From NCBI RefSeq assembly GCF_004328705.1, contig NZ_CP035319.1, positions 4,526,001 to 4,590,000 on the forward strand: 64,000 bases of DNA, written 5' to 3'. The stretch is from Rhodococcus sp. ABRD24. Lineage in GTDB: Bacteria > Actinomycetota > Actinomycetes > Mycobacteriales > Mycobacteriaceae. The notes below the pieces were generated by a model. That model was not told the origin of the DNA. It ran no database searches and saw nothing but the letters and a program-made list of their open reading frames with translations. Each line of letters opens with the position of its first letter. Position 1 is the first letter of the stretch. The translations under genes and the position numbers were made by a program. Positions 1-7,917 of this stretch are shown here, one piece after another.

Positions 1-213
1 GTGGGGCATGCGGATGTCGAGGAGGACGACGTCCGGTCGATGCTTGTGCGCCTGTTCGACCGCTGCCGCTCCGTCGGCAGCGTGTGCCACGACGACGATG
101 CTCTCGTCTGATGCGAGGAACAATTCGAAGCCCTGGCGGACAACGGGTTGGTCGTCGGCGATGAGGACCGTGATGGTGTTGCGACCGTCGTCGGCCTTCG
201 ATGAACGGGTCAC
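1..213 (-). CDS. NarL/LuxR-type response regulator, N-terminal part (runs off the window)
   Basis: The 71 visible codons encode the start of a CheY-like receiver domain. The acidic pair in VLIADDQPVV follows the first beta strand, and the phospho-acceptor aspartate lies in VVLLDIRMP. The output domain is outside the window; pairing with a HisKA_3 kinase makes a LuxR-type helix-turn-helix likely (inference). The GTG start is chosen because it overlaps the kinase stop by four bases (GTGA), the usual spacing for translationally coupled two-component pairs. It is the last gene in the window of the operon that starts with the lanthipeptide precursor, so it may control that cluster. Confidence 0.85.
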   Translation of the reverse strand, partial: MTRSSKADDGRNTITVLIADDQPVVRQGFELFLASDESIVVVAHAADGAAAVEQAHKHRPDVVLLDIRMPH

Positions 214-1496
214 AGTGTCTCCTCCGTGCGTTCGTTGGGCGGCAGGATCTCGCCGCCTTCGGTCAGCGGCAGCTCTGCGCGGACCGTCCAGCCGTTCCCG
301 TCGGGTCCCGCGGTGGCGAAACCGCCGAGCAATGTTGCGCGTTCCTTCATTCCGGCGATGCCGAAGCCGCAGCCGTGTGCCCGCTGGTCGCTCTCGTCCA
401 GGGAGTTGTGGACGACAATCCGAAGTGCGTTGCGGTCGATACGGAGCGACACACGTACATCGCAGCCCGGCGCGTGCCGGAGGGCGTTGGCCAACGATTC
501 CTGAACGATGCGGTAGCACGTCAGCTGGGCGCCGGTGTCGATCGCGTCGATCTCGTAGTCGGCTGCACGCAGGTCGTACTCGATCGACGCGAATGAGGTC
601 CGTGACTGGTCGACGAGTTCGGCGATGTCGTGCACGTTCGGCAGGGGCCGACGTTCTTCACCCTCGGCGTAGCGCAGGATTCCGACGATCTGACGCAGGC
701 TGCTCAGGGACCGCTGCCCCTGCGTGATCGCCTCTGCCAGCATGGATTGGGCGCGCGCCGGATCTGAGTGGAAGACGGTGTCGGCTGCTTTGGCTTGAAC
801 GATCATGCCGGTCAGGTGGAAGGCGGCGACATCGTGCAGTTCTCGCGCCATCAGCTGACGTTCCGACTCGATGGAGCGTTGAAGCTTCTGTTCGTACTCC
901 TGTTCTGCGCGGGTGAGTTCTCGCTCTGCTCGGGTGAGTGCCTGGCTGCTCGACAGTGCCTGACTGCGGCTGTGGGCGACGAGACGACCGATGAGCCCGA
1001 ACACGGTGTAAGTGACGACAGCATTCGTGACGATCCCCAGTGTGCCGCGATGCTCCCCGTCGATGCCTCCGACGATCGTGACCGTGGCTACCTCCCAGCA
1101 GATTCCGAGAATCAGCATCGCGACGAGGCGGCTACCCTCGACTCGAATCGAGAGGGTGACGATCGCGAACCAGTAGAGCGGATTGCTCACCAAATCGGCC
1201 CGACCGACGAGGATGAGCAGAACGGGCATCAGAGCGAGAACCCCGACGAACGCCGCTCTCGGCCACGTGATCCGCTGGGATGAGACCGCCGCCATCGCGA
1301 GGAGGACGACGAGTGCCGCCGCGAGACGAGCGGGACTATTGACGAGCGCGTGCATCTCGTCGCTACCGATCGCAATCTGTGCAGTGCCGAGCGCCGCCGT
1401 CGCGGCCGCGGCGATGAGTGGCGCTGCGATGACCGCCGATGGATCACGCGTCGCCGTCCAATAGCGGTACATCGCAGCAAACAACGCGCCGTTCAT
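210..1496 (-). CDS. Sensor histidine kinase, NarL/HisKA_3 family
   Basis: This is a 428-residue membrane histidine kinase. About six hydrophobic segments fill roughly residues 20-170, followed by a short coiled coil rich in Glu, Arg and Gln. The HisKA_3 phospho-acceptor motif is ARELHDVAAFHL, the N box is YRIVQESLANALRHA, and the G box is GFGIAGMKERATLLGG. There is no obvious extracellular sensor domain, so it may sense within or close to the membrane. It lies 29 bp after the ThDP-enzyme gene and overlaps the response regulator gene. The ATG start follows a run of six G and AG with almost no spacing, so the exact start is slightly uncertain. Being in the biosynthetic operon suggests autoregulation or sensing of the product. 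Confidence 0.9.
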   Translation of the reverse strand: MNGALFAAMYRYWTATRDPSAVIAAPLIAAAATAALGTAQIAIGSDEMHALVNSPARLAAALVVLLAMAAVSSQRITWPRAAFVGVLALMPVLLILVGRADLVSNPLYWFAIVTLSIRVEGSRLVAMLILGICWEVATVTIVGGIDGEHRGTLGIVTNAVVTYTVFGLIGRLVAHSRSQALSSSQALTRAERELTRAEQEYEQKLQRSIESERQLMARELHDVAAFHLTGMIVQAKAADTVFHSDPARAQSMLAEAITQGQRSLSSLRQIVGILRYAEGEERRPLPNVHDIAELVDQSRTSFASIEYDLRAADYEIDAIDTGAQLTCYRIVQESLANALRHAPGCDVRVSLRIDRNALRIVVHNSLDESDQRAHGCGFGIAGMKERATLLGGFATAGPDGNGWTVRAELPLTEGGEILPPNERTEETL

Positions 1497-1525
1497 CTCC
1501 CCCCGTGCGAGACGCCCGGACTGGG

Positions 1526-3148
1526 TCAGGCGTCCGAATACACAGTAACGCGGTCCACTGGGTCTGGTGGCTCGGGCGGGAACGCGAGTCGGCCTTCGAT
1601 CGACACGGTCAGCAGGGACGGCCCTCGGATGGGAAGCAGCTTCCGCAGGCCGGCCTCGAGTTCCTCGGGCGTGGCGACGGCGAGGCTGGGGATATCGGCC
1701 GCACTCGCCAAGGCGTCGACGCCGGCGGTGACACTGAAGTCGACGAGTTGGTTGCCGACAGGCCGCGAGAGCGACGGCCAACCGAAGCCCCCGTCGCGGA
1801 GCACGACGAAGGTGATGGCGGCATCGCGCTCGACTGCGGTGAGCAGGAGCGAGAGATTCATCCCGAACGCGCCGTCGCCGCCGATCGCAACCACCCGCCG
1901 GCCGCACAGGGCTGCGCCCAGCCCGGAGCCGATTCCGAATCCGAGCGCTGTCTGTTCCCCTGGAGTCAGCGAAGCCATCCCGTCCGGCAGTGTGAACGTG
2001 GACGCGTGGTACCCCCAGAGATCCGCGAGCCCGTTCTCCTGGGCCAGGACTTCGATCTCCGATCCAGGCAGAACGCCCCGCATGACCGCCCAGAAGGTCG
2101 GCGCATCGATCCGTCCGTCGTTGTGGTGGGTACACGGCGTGAGGCCCGACCACCATCGTGCTGGTGTGCTGGCCGGTTGATCGACTGCTACTCGTACGGC
2201 AGCGAGGAACACCCCGGCGTCGCAGATGATCGATTCGGCCGGCAATACCCGGCCAGGGATCGTGGGATCTGTGTCGACCTGGATGATCCGGCAGTTCGGA
2301 CTCGGGTGCCATCCCATCCTCGCGGTTTCCTCTAGCTGACTGCCGATCACGAGGATGGCATCGGCCGACTCCAACGCGGATGTTGCCTCGGGCGTCAGAT
2401 ACAGCCCGACGAGCCCCGCGAAGCGGTGATGGGACTCGGGGAAGGTGCCGCGCCCGGACGCGGTGACGAGGGCTATCGCGTCGACGCTCTCGGCAATGGC
2501 CACCGCGTGCACCGGATCGACTGAACGACAGCCTCCGCCGAGCAGCAATACGGGCCGCGCGGCTCTCCTCAGTAGATCTGCGGCAGCCCGAACGCTCTCC
2601 GGGGTTGGTGCGCTCGGGGCGGGTGCCGGAACAGCGGCGGGTGGCTCTACCGCGGCTCCCGCTTCGCCGAGTTCGGCGGGGACGATGACATGGACGGGGC
2701 CACCGAGCGCGACGGCTGCCGTGGCACCGCGTTGCAGGGCCCAGTAGAGGTCCGTTTCGCTGAGTACTCGGTGGGTCCAGCGGAACAGGCCCGCCGACAG
2801 CGTCTCGACGGGAAAGTACTGGAAGGCCCCCCGCCCGATCTCGTGGCCAGTTCCGACGGCGGTGACAACGAGAAGCGGGATGCGGGCGCTGTAGGCCTCG
2901 GAGATGCCGACGAGTGCGTTGAGAAGGTCCGGGCCCGAGTGTGTGCATAGGACCGAGGGAGTGTCCATCGAGCGCGCTGCGCCCGCTGCGGCGAATGCTG
3001 CAGCGCGCTGATCTCGAAACCCGACTGCCGTAGCGCCGGCCGCGAGAGCTGAGTCGAGTAGCCCCGGGGTGTCGCCGGGGACGCCGAAGAAGCACCGCGG
3101 TGCGATGGCCTCGAGAGCTTCGACGGCTCGACTCCAGACGGTGATCAA
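1526..3148 (-). CDS. Thiamine-diphosphate-dependent enzyme, acetolactate synthase/decarboxylase-like
   Basis: The 540-residue protein has the three-domain layout of ThDP enzymes such as acetolactate synthase and 2-oxoacid decarboxylases. The N-terminal PYR domain includes GVPGDTPGLLDSAL and GAFQYFP, a central domain begins near residue 185, and the C-terminal PP domain carries the ThDP/Mg motif GGDGAFGMN followed about 26 residues later by RDGGFG. At the position of the normally essential activating glutamate (RHE in relatives) the protein reads R45-D46-Q47, so Glu is replaced by Gln. It starts in a four-base ATGA overlap with the MaoC gene. A role in making or modifying an acyl starter unit, for example from a 2-oxo acid, is inference from context. 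Confidence 0.85.
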   Translation of the reverse strand: MITVWSRAVEALEAIAPRCFFGVPGDTPGLLDSALAAGATAVGFRDQRAAAFAAAGAARSMDTPSVLCTHSGPDLLNALVGISEAYSARIPLLVVTAVGTGHEIGRGAFQYFPVETLSAGLFRWTHRVLSETDLYWALQRGATAAVALGGPVHVIVPAELGEAGAAVEPPAAVPAPAPSAPTPESVRAAADLLRRAARPVLLLGGGCRSVDPVHAVAIAESVDAIALVTASGRGTFPESHHRFAGLVGLYLTPEATSALESADAILVIGSQLEETARMGWHPSPNCRIIQVDTDPTIPGRVLPAESIICDAGVFLAAVRVAVDQPASTPARWWSGLTPCTHHNDGRIDAPTFWAVMRGVLPGSEIEVLAQENGLADLWGYHASTFTLPDGMASLTPGEQTALGFGIGSGLGAALCGRRVVAIGGDGAFGMNLSLLLTAVERDAAITFVVLRDGGFGWPSLSRPVGNQLVDFSVTAGVDALASAADIPSLAVATPEELEAGLRKLLPIRGPSLLTVSIEGRLAFPPEPPDPVDRVTVYSDA

Positions 3149-3588
3149 GGGGATGCCTCTCGGTAGCGGAGTTTCATCAGTGTGCTGGCAGCGAGGCGGG
3201 GGCGCGGACCCTCCACCCAGACGGTGACGTCCACACCGACGTCGAGGGTGTCGCCGCCGTGGTCGATGTTCCGGTCGGACACGGCGGCGTCGGCGTAGAT
3301 GCGCCCGTCGGCAGGAACAGGAAAAGCAAAGGCCAATCGGGAGAGCCCGAGATTGATGACCTCGTGATTCGGGTGTTGTGCGAGGAAATCGCGGACGGGC
3401 GGCGTCACGTCGACCAAGTCCGCCACCAATGCCGGGATGAGAGAGGCGACGAGCATGCCGTGGGCGATCGTGCTACCGGCAGCCGCGCGGTCAGGGTGCA
3501 CATGGATGTCCTGGCGGTCCCCGGTGATTTCAGCGAAGGCGTCGATCACAGCTTGTGTGACAGTGACGGTGTCGGATCGAAGGGTCAT
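3145..3588 (-). CDS. MaoC-like hydratase/dehydratase (R-specific enoyl hydratase type)
   Basis: This 147-residue single hot-dog-fold protein carries the R-hydratase signature: Asp24 and His29 in TGDRQDIHVHP, then STIAHGMLVASL. These are the catalytic Asp/His pair of (R)-specific enoyl-CoA or enoyl-ACP hydratases. In this cluster it most likely dehydrates 3-hydroxyacyl-ACP formed by the ketosynthase and the SDR reductase. The start ATG overlaps the stop of the preceding GNAT gene by four bases, which decides the start over longer upstream readings. No enoyl reductase is encoded nearby, so the acyl chain may stay unsaturated or be reduced by a host enzyme. Confidence 0.88.
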   Translation of the reverse strand: MTLRSDTVTVTQAVIDAFAEITGDRQDIHVHPDRAAAGSTIAHGMLVASLIPALVADLVDVTPPVRDFLAQHPNHEVINLGLSRLAFAFPVPADGRIYADAAVSDRNIDHGGDTLDVGVDVTVWVEGPRPRLAASTLMKLRYREASP

Positions 3589-4205
3589 CCGCTCACCTCG
3601 GCGAGTGATGCCGCTGCGATTGATCGCCACAGTGAGTCGGACGCGTCCGGTGGGCGGTAGCCTGCAATCCGGAAGTCGCCGGACGACATGGCGCCGAGGA
3701 CGAGCTCGCACAACGCCCTGTCATCGCCGATTGCATCGACACACAGAGCTTCCGGCCTGATCGAGCCTGTGGCGAGGATCTGCACGGTGTTCTTGTTGTG
3801 GACACCGGCGGACATGACGAAGGTCCGCGCGTTCTGCGAGTAGAAGGCATGACGGAGCAGCGCGATCATCGCGTCCATTCCGAGACCGTTCCCCCAGTCA
3901 CGTTCATCAGCGAGGACGACCCCCAGGCCGAACCGTCCAGCTGTACCCCAACCAGAGCTCCACGACAGGTCGTAGATTCCAGCCAGTCGCCGTGACGGGT
4001 CCTTGATGCGAGTGATGGCGCCGATGATGTGGTCCGGGGTACCTGGCTGTGTGGCGGACGCATCGAGCGGGTTGATCGATGTGCCCGCGAACAGCCGTTG
4101 GGCCCCAGAGGCGAACAGCGCGTGGGGGAAGTCGTCCACGCCGGTCAGTCCGTACACGTCGGGATCCACTCCGACGGTCAACTCTGTCCAGAGTCCCCGG
4201 ATCAT
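3585..4205 (-). CDS. GNAT-family acyltransferase 1
   Basis: The 206-residue protein has a recognisable GNAT motif A region: a beta strand FGLGVVLADE followed by the pyrophosphate loop RDWGNGLGMDAM. A second half contains NARTFVMSAGVHNKNTVQI, typical of the N-acetyltransferase fold. In goadvionin biosynthesis a GNAT enzyme (GdvG) joins the acyl chain on its carrier protein to the modified peptide, so one of the two GNATs here is a good candidate for that step. The start ATG overlaps the upstream GNAT stop by four bases. Which of the two acts on the peptide cannot be read from sequence. Confidence 0.78.
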   Translation of the reverse strand: MIRGLWTELTVGVDPDVYGLTGVDDFPHALFASGAQRLFAGTSINPLDASATQPGTPDHIIGAITRIKDPSRRLAGIYDLSWSSGWGTAGRFGLGVVLADERDWGNGLGMDAMIALLRHAFYSQNARTFVMSAGVHNKNTVQILATGSIRPEALCVDAIGDDRALCELVLGAMSSGDFRIAGYRPPDASDSLWRSIAAASLAEVSG

Positions 4206-4816
4206 CTTGCCCCGCTGGCGCAGTGGGTCGCGAGGTCCACTGTGATGCGCTCCGCAACTCGAGACGCGATGGCCCGGTAGCGGGCGGCCGGCTCGGCGCC
4301 GTCGGCACTGCGCACCGCGGCAATGTCCGCGCCGGTGATGGAAACGATCACGCCTTCCCAGTACTGCCCGGCAGCGAAGAACGCATCGCGCAGGACGCCT
4401 TCGAATCTGAATCCTGGTGCGTCGACGGCGTATTGCAGAAGCGGCTCGTTGTACACACCGAAGCACATGTCGATCCGGGCGACCTCCGACGCGGCGGTCA
4501 GGAAGTCGACGGCCTCGCGCAGCGAATCTCCGATCTTCTCGGCAGTCATCCGCGAATCGTCACCACTGACGATGTCGAGGCGCAGGTGCCCGGGCGTCTG
4601 CATGCGGCGCACGAGGACGACGCCGACCGGGTCCTCCCCGTCGCCGGCGATCAGGAACGAGACCGCACATCCGGCGATGACTGCGCGTGCCTCGGTTTCG
4701 GCGATCCATTGTGGACCGGTCGAAGTGACGAGCGATCCAGGATTTCCGGTGAGGACTTTGACGGCCCCTTCGGCGGTTGCCGCATCGAGTACTGCGGACA
4801 GTGACTTCATCGACAT
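4202..4816 (-). CDS. GNAT-family acyltransferase 2 (divergent)
   Basis: The 204-residue protein shows a weaker GNAT pattern: a beta hairpin AEDPVGVVLVRRM-like region (GEDPVGVVLVRR), a helix around SRMTAEKIGDSLREAVDFL, and the terminal section DAPGFRFEGVLRDAFFAAGQYWEGV, which resembles the GF-x-x-EG-x-x-R-x-x end of ribosomal-type acetyltransferases. The usual acyl-CoA pyrophosphate loop is not obvious, which would fit an enzyme that takes acyl-ACP. It starts 1 bp after the ACP stop, so acyl carrier and acyltransferase are probably made in step. A pseudo-subunit of GNAT 1 is an alternative. Confidence 0.68.
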   Translation of the reverse strand: MSMKSLSAVLDAATAEGAVKVLTGNPGSLVTSTGPQWIAETEARAVIAGCAVSFLIAGDGEDPVGVVLVRRMQTPGHLRLDIVSGDDSRMTAEKIGDSLREAVDFLTAASEVARIDMCFGVYNEPLLQYAVDAPGFRFEGVLRDAFFAAGQYWEGVIVSITGADIAAVRSADGAEPAARYRAIASRVAERITVDLATHCASGAR

Positions 4817-4817
4817 G

Positions 4818-5093
4818 TCAGGCCCGCCCGCGTTCGACGAGTTCGAGGAAGTCCTGGACGGTGGACGACCCTTTGACGTCCTCCTCCGCAATGGTCGCGT
4901 CGTACCGCGATTGCAGGCAGAGGACCAGTTCGAGAATGCCGAGGGAGTCGAGCTCGAGGGCCTCGACCAGGGAAGATTCGAGGCTCACCTCGATGTCTTC
5001 CACATCCAGATCGTTGATCCGCGCGACCTCTTCGGTGACGGCCTCGAGGAACTCGACGACATCGATGCTGGTGCTGGTTGTGGTGTCGGACAT
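4818..5093 (-). CDS. Acyl carrier protein
   Basis: This 91-residue acidic protein carries the phosphopantetheine site as Ser50 in ALELDSLGILELVL, embedded in the expected four-helix pattern. It would hold the growing acyl chain for the ketosynthase, SDR and MaoC enzymes and present it to a GNAT. The gene sits 28 bp after the ketosynthase, with a purine-rich GAAAGGAAACC stretch just before the ATG as a ribosome binding site. A discrete ACP in a lanthipeptide cluster is one of the strongest signs that the product is acylated. Confidence 0.93.
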   Translation of the reverse strand: MSDTTTSTSIDVVEFLEAVTEEVARINDLDVEDIEVSLESSLVEALELDSLGILELVLCLQSRYDATIAEEDVKGSSTVQDFLELVERGRA

Positions 5094-5121
5094 GGTGGTT
5101 TCCTTTCTCGCGAATATCTCG

Positions 5122-6138
5122 TCAGGCAGCGTGATCCCACTGCAGGACCAGCGAACATGAACTGCCTCCGAACCCGAATGCGTTGACCAGGGCCACGTTC
5201 AGCCCCCGCCCCTCGACCATGAGGTGGGAAGGCACGACCTCGGCGTGATCGGCTTCGAGCGGTTGGGTGCAGCGCGCGGTGCCGGGAAGCGCGTCCGTGG
5301 CCATCGCTTCGAGCGCGTAGAGGGCTGTCGCCAGGCCTGCAGCGTGGACGGCATGGCCGATCGAGCCCTTGCAGGACGAGACCGGTAATCGCGCGCCGAT
5401 GTCACGACCGATGTCGGAGACGGCATCGAGTTCGACTCGGTCGCCGTGGATGGTGCCGGTGGCGTGGGCGGCGACGAACTGCGGTGCCACACCGGCCATG
5501 TCGATGGCATCGGTCATGCAGGCGTGCTGGCTGGCACGGTCGGATTGGGCACCGCTGCCGAGCGTGCGGATCCCGATTCCGGCGATCTGTGGCCCGGTGT
5601 CCGCGGCGCCCAAGAGCACGGCTCCGGTGAACCCTCCGAGTGCGGTGCCGTCGGCTTCGTGGTCGAACGGTCGGCAGTAGGGCTGGTTCGACAGTGCGCC
5701 GGAGCTTCGGAATGCCGCAGCTTCGATGAACCTCGGCCGCATGGCAGCGACGACGAGAGCTTGTTCGACGGCGCCACAGTCGACCAGGCTCGCTCCGACG
5801 GCGAGGGCGAGGCCGCCGGAGGCACACGCGTGGCTGATGAGGATCTCATCGCGATCGGCCAGCGCTGGATGGAGACGTCCTGCAGGGACGCCGTACTCGT
5901 CGGCATTCGATGGCCGCGATCGGGCTGGTGCTTGGGAGGCTGTGACCACCGCGAGTGATCCCGCGAGCCCGGCTCGCGCGATCACGGCGTCAACGCACTG
6001 ACCGAGGAGTTGCGTTCGGTCGTCGCCGGGTGCCGCCGCACGGACACGAGGCGAGTCGGGATAGGGATCGATCCAGGAATCCGCGGCCGCGTGATGGTCC
6101 GAATAGCGGCCTTCCCACGCTAGAACGTGCGCACGCAT
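5122..6138 (-). CDS. Beta-ketoacyl synthase, short and divergent
   Basis: At 338 residues it is about 70 shorter than usual type II ketosynthases, with the reduction in the N-terminal part. The full Cys-His-His set is present: Cys105 in ISHACASGGLA, His225 in AAHATGTIHGD, Lys257 in SSCKGSIGH and His262 in the same motif. The conserved C-terminal NAFGFGGSS is also there. It should condense an acyl starter with a malonyl unit on the adjacent ACP. The gene begins inside the 3' end of the ligase gene (19 bp overlap). No malonyl acyltransferase is encoded in the cluster, so it probably uses FabD from primary metabolism. Confidence 0.9.
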   Translation of the reverse strand: MRAHVLAWEGRYSDHHAAADSWIDPYPDSPRVRAAAPGDDRTQLLGQCVDAVIARAGLAGSLAVVTASQAPARSRPSNADEYGVPAGRLHPALADRDEILISHACASGGLALAVGASLVDCGAVEQALVVAAMRPRFIEAAAFRSSGALSNQPYCRPFDHEADGTALGGFTGAVLLGAADTGPQIAGIGIRTLGSGAQSDRASQHACMTDAIDMAGVAPQFVAAHATGTIHGDRVELDAVSDIGRDIGARLPVSSCKGSIGHAVHAAGLATALYALEAMATDALPGTARCTQPLEADHAEVVPSHLMVEGRGLNVALVNAFGFGGSSCSLVLQWDHAA

Positions 6139-7427
6139 CGCGATCCTCCGTTGTCCTCGAGGTACATGGTCACCAGGGCCGACAGGTCGTGCCGGTCGAG
6201 CTTGCCGGACGCGGTGGTGCGCACTTCGTCTCGCCCGACCTGCACGATCTCGCGGACTCTGAACTCGGGCGGGAATTGTCGGGCTCGTGCGGTGAACTCG
6301 GTGCCGAGCCGCATCGGTGCTGTCGCGGGATCGTCGATGACCGCGATGACGACTCGTGGTCGGCCGATGCGATGTGGATCCAGTTGCAGGGCTACGAGAT
6401 CGGCGCTGTCAGAGGCCAGATCGCGGAAGGTCTCTTCCAGGATCGAGGAGTGCAGCTTCTTGCCGTGACCGACGAGCAGGCCATCGCTGCGCCCCAGGAT
6501 GGTGAGCCGGCCTGATTCGTCGACGGCGCCGACGTCGCCGGTATCGAGCCATCCGTCGGCGTCCACAGCAGGGTTGTCGACGTACTGGCCGGTGACGGTG
6601 TCGAGTATTCGACGCGCCAGGCTCGGGCCGGAGACGAGCACCGCACCATCGTGTGTGACGCGAACGCCGGTGCCGGGCAGGGGAGTTCCTACCGTGTGGA
6701 CGCCGTATGCCGCTCCGTACGAGATGGCGACATTCGGGCCCGCCTCGGTGAGCCCGTATCCGTTGTGCAGTGGAGCCCCAGCTTCTGCGTAGAAGTTCAG
6801 AAGCGAGTGGGGTACGACTTCACCGCCGACACCGCGAACCTGCAAGCGCGTCATGGCATCGAGGAGGTCCGAATGTAGTGAGCACGCAGCTGCGAGGTAC
6901 CGCCAGACGCCTGGCACGGTATCGAGGGTGTCGATGCTTCCGGAGCAGATCGCCTCGATGAGACCGTTGTGGTCGGTGGGGGAGAACGCGGTGACCGTTC
7001 CGCCGATACGAGCTGCGATGTTCACGACCGAGAATCCGTAGGAACTGGTCACACCGAGCGCGAGCCCGTAGCGGGTGCTCGGGCCCGTGCAGATCCGGGT
7101 AGTGGTCGCCTTCGCTTGATGGTCGAGCACTTCGTCAGTCCACGCGACGAAGCGTGCACGGCCGGTGGTCCCAGACGTCGCTGCGAGGACTCTGACACCG
7201 TCCGAATCCACCGGTAGTTCGACGATGGGGAGACCCGTGGAGCCGACAGCGTTCCCGAACGTCGCCGATCGCTGTTCGGGCGTGCCGAGAACGATGGGCA
7301 CTCCGGCCTCACCCGCTGCGCGAATGGCCACCAGTAGGTCGTCAACTTGCGATGGAGCGACCATGGCGACCGGACGCCGGCAGGTTTCCGCAGCCAGAAC
7401 GGAGGCGAGTTCGCGACTATTCGTCAT
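6120..7427 (-). CDS. AMP-dependent acyl ligase (adenylate-forming), short N-terminus
   Basis: The 435-residue protein keeps the core adenylation motifs: LAATSGTTGRARF (ATP loop), NGYGLTEAGP, WLDTGDVGAVDESGRL, GRSDGLLVGHGKKL and the C-terminal TTASGKLDR with the catalytic lysine. It is about 70-100 residues shorter than ordinary acyl-CoA or fatty-acyl-AMP ligases because the first subdomain is trimmed. It probably activates a carboxylic acid starter and loads it on the cluster ACP. The ATG at 7427 overlaps the preceding gene by 11 bp, which supports this start over longer readings. The substrate cannot be deduced. Confidence 0.85.
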   Translation of the reverse strand: MTNSRELASVLAAETCRRPVAMVAPSQVDDLLVAIRAAGEAGVPIVLGTPEQRSATFGNAVGSTGLPIVELPVDSDGVRVLAATSGTTGRARFVAWTDEVLDHQAKATTTRICTGPSTRYGLALGVTSSYGFSVVNIAARIGGTVTAFSPTDHNGLIEAICSGSIDTLDTVPGVWRYLAAACSLHSDLLDAMTRLQVRGVGGEVVPHSLLNFYAEAGAPLHNGYGLTEAGPNVAISYGAAYGVHTVGTPLPGTGVRVTHDGAVLVSGPSLARRILDTVTGQYVDNPAVDADGWLDTGDVGAVDESGRLTILGRSDGLLVGHGKKLHSSILEETFRDLASDSADLVALQLDPHRIGRPRVVIAVIDDPATAPMRLGTEFTARARQFPPEFRVREIVQVGRDEVRTTASGKLDRHDLSALVTMYLEDNGGSRCVRTF

Positions 7428-7917
7428 AGTCGACGCTCGTGACTGTGACGGTGGCTGGAACTCCCGGCGTGTCCCGATCGGATTCGGAAAGCCAGACGCT
7501 GACGAGAATGCCGTATCGGGCTCCCACTGCATTGGCCACGGCTCGGAGAACCTCGATCGCCGTGGACTGCGAACTGGCGGTGACCAGCCCTGGACCGTGC
7601 CACCCGAGTCGCGTCGCCCTACCGAATGCCCGGCAACCGTCCGCGTTGAGCACCTCGGTGGGCAGCGCCGCCCGTTCGGATCGTTCGACACGGGCGTACT
7701 CGTCGGCGGCCCAGTCGATCAGGTCTGGTGCAACGAGAACCAGTGCAGCTTCGAGTTTTTCGCTACCGACGCTCAGACCGTCGATGTAGCTTGCGATCGG
7801 TTTCCCGACGGCCGAATGCCAGTTGAGCAGATCGAGATCGGTGATCTGAGTCGACACGACCTCACCGACCTGTCGGGGAACGGGCGGGGGCTTCCGGCGA
7901 CTGGTTGCTGTCGTCAT
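7417..7917 (-). CDS. Ketosynthase-like half protein without catalytic Cys (hypothetical)
   Basis: I do not recognise this 166-residue protein with certainty. Its second half, with ALPTEVLNADGCRAF, then GPGLVTASSQSTAIEVLRA, then GARYGILVSVWL, resembles the nucleophile-elbow half of beta-ketoacyl synthases and of the ketoacyl-synthase-like proteins found beside aryl polyene and coronafacate-type KS genes. The nucleophile cysteine position reads Ser. It could be a non-catalytic partner (chain-length-factor-like) of the truncated KS encoded two genes downstream. It overlaps both neighbours: four bases with the aldehyde-dehydrogenase gene and 11 with the ligase. The family assignment is inference. 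Confidence 0.6.
   Translation of the reverse strand: MTTATSRRKPPPVPRQVGEVVSTQITDLDLLNWHSAVGKPIASYIDGLSVGSEKLEAALVLVAPDLIDWAADEYARVERSERAALPTEVLNADGCRAFGRATRLGWHGPGLVTASSQSTAIEVLRAVANAVGARYGILVSVWLSESDRDTPGVPATVTVTSVDYDE

Noticed and set aside
210..3095. A 961-residue minus-strand open frame spanning kinase and ThDP regions
   Set aside because: Only the part after 1496 is the kinase; upstream it is the wrong frame of the ThDP gene, with Arg/Ser-rich noise.
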